Shown here one piece after another: positions 7,015 to 10,184 of a stretch of 10,184 bases of DNA (its first letter is position 1; every line of letters begins with the position of its first letter). The notes under the pieces were generated by a model. The model saw only the letters and a list, made by a program, of their open reading frames with translations, did no database searches and was not told where the DNA came from. This DNA is from Alphaproteobacteria bacterium. GTDB lineage: Bacteria; Pseudomonadota; Alphaproteobacteria; Micropepsales; Micropepsaceae. The stretch lies in NCBI GenBank assembly GCA_025935155.1, contig JAICVV010000044.1:1-10184 (forward strand), given 5' to 3'. Made by a program: the position numbers and the translations under genes.

Positions 7015-10000
7015 CTATACCTTGAGAGTGTATGCAAGAAACATGGTGCGGCCGAGCAGATCGTAACCTAGCGGCACGCCGAATATCGTGCTGTCGATAA
7101 TGGGAGGGTCCCTGTCGAACATGTTATCGATTCCGGCGCGGATTTCCGCCTGCGGATTCAACGTCCAGGTTAATGCGAGGTCAAAATAGTCGTAGGCGCC
7201 TATCCTTGCATCCGGCGCGTCTCCGCACGGGCCGCCGCAAGGGCTGTTGAGGATCGGATTCTGCGTGTTGAGATCGAATTTGACGGCCGCGCTATGGCGC
7301 CATTGGACGGACAGCGCTGTGCCCCACGGCGCCGTCCAGGTCACGCGAATCTTGTGCCGCCAGCCGGGCAACGCCGTTCCGCAAACGGCGCCGAACAACC
7401 CTGCGCAATCGGCGGTGTACGGCGCGGGAACGTCCGCCTGTTTGAGCGCGGTGGCGGGAACCGGTTCGATGATGTGGCCAAGGGTCCACGTCCCCAAAAA
7501 ATTAAAGGACAGCGTTCCAGGCGCAATCGGGACGCGGTCGGAGAGAGCGGTTTCGTAGTTCGCTTCGAAATCTATTCCCTTGCTCTGCAGCAATCCGCCA
7601 TTGCGATTGCGCGAATCGATATAGCCGGACGTGCCGTAAAGAATGCCGGTGCCGGGCGCGCGATGGACCATGCCGCAAAAATATGCGCTGCCGCTGAGGC
7701 CGCATGCATCCAGCACAACGGCCTGCGGAAGCACTCCGACGACATTGGCGATCTTGATGTTGAAATAGTCGACGGTGGCCGAAAATCCTTCCACAAAATC
7801 CGGCGTGAGCACGAGGCCTGCGGATCGGGTCACGCCCACTTCCGGTTTCAGATCGGTGTTGCCTCCGGCGATGCTGGAACAGCCTCCTTGCGGACAATCG
7901 AGCAGGCGTGTTCCATACCCGTCGAGGCGCTTTCCTCCGTTCGTCCGGTCGCACTGCTGTTGCGTCAGAAGCATCTCGGTGCCGCAGGGATCGCCGTTCG
8001 CGCCAACGCCCCAGCCTTCGATGCTCTGGGGAGTGAAGAGTTCGAGCACGTTGGGCGCGCGCGCCGCGCGCTGGTAAGTCGCGCGAAACCGGACATCCTC
8101 GATCGGCTGCCATTCGGCGCCAATCTTGTACGTGGTCAGGGGACCGGCTGTGCTGTACCTGGAATACCGGTAACCTGCATCGAGCTGCAGCAGTTCGGCG
8201 GCTGAAAAATTCTCGATAAGCGGCGCGCGGATTTCGCCAAAGGCTTCGGCCACGTTGAAGCCGCCTCTCACCGATTTGACTGTGGCGCCGAACCCGGCCA
8301 GATCCCCCGTAGAAAATTCCTCGCTCACGCCGTTTTGCAATTTCTCGTCCCGGTACTCCGCACCGAGCGCCAGAGAAATGGCATCGCCAGCAAGAGGCGA
8401 TCTCACGCCGAGGGCAGCGAGATCGCCGGTTACGGAAGCGCTGACCACCTCTTCGGCCGTTGCGCCTTCCTGCGAACCGTTGGCAGAAAGATATTTTGCG
8501 GCGGCAGGCCCGATCTGGCCGAGCCGGAAAATGTTCGCCGGAACGCATGCCGGGTCGGCGCCCGATAAGGCCGCTTTGCATGTTGGAACGCCATTTACCA
8601 GCACAACCTCGAGAGCATTCTGTTCGCGCGCGATCGAAGCATCGTTCAGGTAGGTCTGCCGATAGAATGATTTTCCGTACTGGGCGTAGATGTCGTAGTT
8701 CCAGCCTTCCGCCAGCTCGCCCTTGAGACCGGTCACAATCCGATAAGAGGCGTGGTGAAAATCCTGTTGCCGGTCGCCAGCTTCCTGAAGGCGGCGGCCG
8801 ATAAGCAGATGCGCATCGTCCCGCGGCCCAAGGCCCTGGTCCACGCAAAGAATCGATTCTGGTGAGTCAGGGTCGGCGGCGCTTCCCAGGAACGGATTGT
8901 TGCAATTGACGGCCATCGCACCGTCGAGCGGACCCACGCCGGCGAACCATCCGCTCGGCGCGTTTTGGACAACCGTGCGGTCATCGGTGAACATCGTCGA
9001 TGCGTAAAGCTCGGCGGATCTGTCGATCTCGTAGTGGCCGAACCAGCCTGCCGTCCATCGCGTATCCGGACGCAACAAATAGTTGAACGGCGCATAGTTG
9101 AAGTCGTCTCGTGGCTCCTCGAAAGGGACCAAATCTCCACGTTCGGTGGTTCTGAGCGGTGGAACAGGTCCATCCAGGCTGATCAACAACCCCACGGGAG
9201 AGTTGGGAGAGCCGGAACAGAAGAAGCCGTGCGGTGCGATTCCGGCAAAGGCCGCAGATTGAATGGGACATGCGGTATAGTCCCGCCCGCTGTCGCGCAA
9301 TGCTTCCGTTGAGCGATATCCTCCATAAATCTCGATATTTCCGCGCCCGTTTTCAGAGTTCACACCCAGGAGCACATTTGCGTCCACGTCCTGGCCGTCC
9401 CAGACACTGTCCGGCGGTGCGGTTACCGGCAATTCCGCGGACCTGATCGCAGCCTGGGCGAGTGGATTGTTGTTGTCATGCACGCCCGCAGTGTACGTGC
9501 CGTCAATCTCGATTCCTTCGAAGTCCTTGCGCAGAATGAAATTTACGGCGCCCGCCAATGCATCGGAGCCATAAACGGCGGAAGCGCCTCCCGTCAGCAC
9601 TTCCACATGGTCGACCATGGCGGCCGGAATCTGGTTCAGGTCTGCAACCGGCTTCGTTGGATCGCCGGGCATCAGCCTTTTTCCATCGATGAGCACCAGT
9701 GTGCGTTGGCTGCCAAGGTCGCGAAGATCGACGGTGGCAATACCGGCAGCATTGTTCGTCTGAAACTGCCCCTGATCCGGCGTGACCGACGGCAAGTTGT
9801 TCAGCAGCGTTTCTATATGTGTCGTGCCCTCGAACTTCGTTTCCTGCTGGCTGACGGCTGTTACGGGTGAATCGGATATCACGCCGGTCTGCGGTATGCG
9901 GGAGCCGGTAACGACAATTGTTTCGACGGTTTGCTGTTGCGTATCGTCTGCTGCAGATGAGTGTATACCCAGGATGGTTCCAAGTGCGGTGCTTGCCAAC

Positions 10001-10047
10001 GCGATGCAGCAGAGCTTCGTGAGCGGCCGGAAATCAGGCTGCCGCAA
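7015..10047 (-). CDS. TonB-dependent outer-membrane receptor
   Basis: This is a ligand-gated outer-membrane barrel that imports a scarce or bulky solute using TonB energy. From the chosen start the product has 1010 residues: a short basic N-region, a hydrophobic signal-peptide core (about 12-28) with likely cleavage after HSSAA, a TonB box VETIVVTG (41-48), a plug domain with LVLIDGKRL, VEVLTGGASAVYGSDALAGAVNF and RKDFEG, then the barrel with GAEWQPIEDVRFRATYQRAARAPN-type and NMFDRDPP motifs. The style is that of the large receptors of Caulobacter and sphingomonads. The start is uncertain: the open frame reaches a GTG at 10137, with TTG at 10113 and 10047. TTG 10047 is preferred because it puts the signal peptide at the N-terminus and has GGGG eight bases upstream; the longer forms add about 30 residues with no signal-like character. 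The mature protein has 16 Cys, mostly in close pairs. It ends TLKV, not the more usual terminal Phe. The gene is first in an apparent operon with the ABC transporter. The ligand is unknown. Confidence 0.93.
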   Translation of the reverse strand: MRQPDFRPLTKLCCIALASTALGTILGIHSSAADDTQQQTVETIVVTGSRIPQTGVISDSPVTAVSQQETKFEGTTHIETLLNNLPSVTPDQGQFQTNNAAGIATVDLRDLGSQRTLVLIDGKRLMPGDPTKPVADLNQIPAAMVDHVEVLTGGASAVYGSDALAGAVNFILRKDFEGIEIDGTYTAGVHDNNNPLAQAAIRSAELPVTAPPDSVWDGQDVDANVLLGVNSENGRGNIEIYGGYRSTEALRDSGRDYTACPIQSAAFAGIAPHGFFCSGSPNSPVGLLISLDGPVPPLRTTERGDLVPFEEPRDDFNYAPFNYLLRPDTRWTAGWFGHYEIDRSAELYASTMFTDDRTVVQNAPSGWFAGVGPLDGAMAVNCNNPFLGSAADPDSPESILCVDQGLGPRDDAHLLIGRRLQEAGDRQQDFHHASYRIVTGLKGELAEGWNYDIYAQYGKSFYRQTYLNDASIAREQNALEVVLVNGVPTCKAALSGADPACVPANIFRLGQIGPAAAKYLSANGSQEGATAEEVVSASVTGDLAALGVRSPLAGDAISLALGAEYRDEKLQNGVSEEFSTGDLAGFGATVKSVRGGFNVAEAFGEIRAPLIENFSAAELLQLDAGYRYSRYSTAGPLTTYKIGAEWQPIEDVRFRATYQRAARAPNVLELFTPQSIEGWGVGANGDPCGTEMLLTQQQCDRTNGGKRLDGYGTRLLDCPQGGCSSIAGGNTDLKPEVGVTRSAGLVLTPDFVEGFSATVDYFNIKIANVVGVLPQAVVLDACGLSGSAYFCGMVHRAPGTGILYGTSGYIDSRNRNGGLLQSKGIDFEANYETALSDRVPIAPGTLSFNFLGTWTLGHIIEPVPATALKQADVPAPYTADCAGLFGAVCGTALPGWRHKIRVTWTAPWGTALSVQWRHSAAVKFDLNTQNPILNSPCGGPCGDAPDARIGAYDYFDLALTWTLNPQAEIRAGIDNMFDRDPPIIDSTIFGVPLGYDLLGRTMFLAYTLKV

Positions 10048-10184
10048 CGAATACGCCCCGACACGCGAATCGTGTCTGTCGAACGGCGGTCCTGAATGAC
10101 GGATCGTTCTCAAGCAGGGAATCGCCCCCGACCCCACCTTCCGAATATAAGCGCAAACCAGCGGCCAGCCTACGGCGCACGGAA

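Noticed and set aside
7502..8848. 448-codon minus-strand open frame inside the receptor gene in another frame
   Set aside because: Very Arg-rich translation with no motif; the overlapping receptor frame is continuous and clearly coding, so no frameshift or second gene is needed.
10144..10172. Possible minus-strand promoter for the receptor operon (TATATT at 10144-10149)
   Set aside because: There is no convincing -35 element at the right spacing (TAGGCT), and the true regulatory region probably extends past the window edge. If real, its start site would fall at about 10137 and favour the TTG start downstream.

Overview
The window looks like part of an alphaproteobacterial chromosome. It is GC-rich, and the left half carries glmS, rpiA, glutathione reductase and a plant/actinobacterial-type (class II) DAHP synthase. 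The right half holds a very large TonB-dependent receptor of the kind that is abundant in Caulobacter, sphingomonads and relatives. The order or genus cannot be fixed from this sequence alone. No RNA gene, insertion sequence, CRISPR array or attachment site was seen, and coding density is close to complete.

Left block, plus strand (about 1-4690): the 3' end of glmS (amino-sugar synthesis), rpiA (pentose phosphate pathway), gor (NADPH-dependent glutathione reductase; its start overlaps the rpiA stop by 8 bases), a class II DAHP synthase (first step of the shikimate pathway; GTG start behind a clear AAGGAG), and an unrecognised protein with six predicted membrane segments. These are housekeeping genes in a tight same-strand run.

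Right block, minus strand (about 10137 down to 4694), transcribed toward the left block: a roughly 1010-residue TonB-dependent outer-membrane receptor, then after 21 bases an ABC ATPase, then with a 4-base GTGA overlap a fused permease/substrate-binding protein of the osmoprotectant (OpuC/ProWX/EgtU) type. Together they would form an uptake route from the outer membrane to the cytoplasm, except that the TonB-ExbBD energising complex is not in the window. The two blocks converge with only 3 bases between their stop codons, and both stops sit in the loop of a small inverted repeat.

The most interesting unit is the receptor-ATPase-fused permease/binder operon. The fused permease/binder plus a single ATPase is the layout of Helicobacter ProWX/ProV, since shown to be the ergothioneine transporter EgtUV. 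A dedicated outer-membrane receptor joined to such a system is not a standard arrangement. The transported compound is unknown; a quaternary-amine solute is the best guess from the family.
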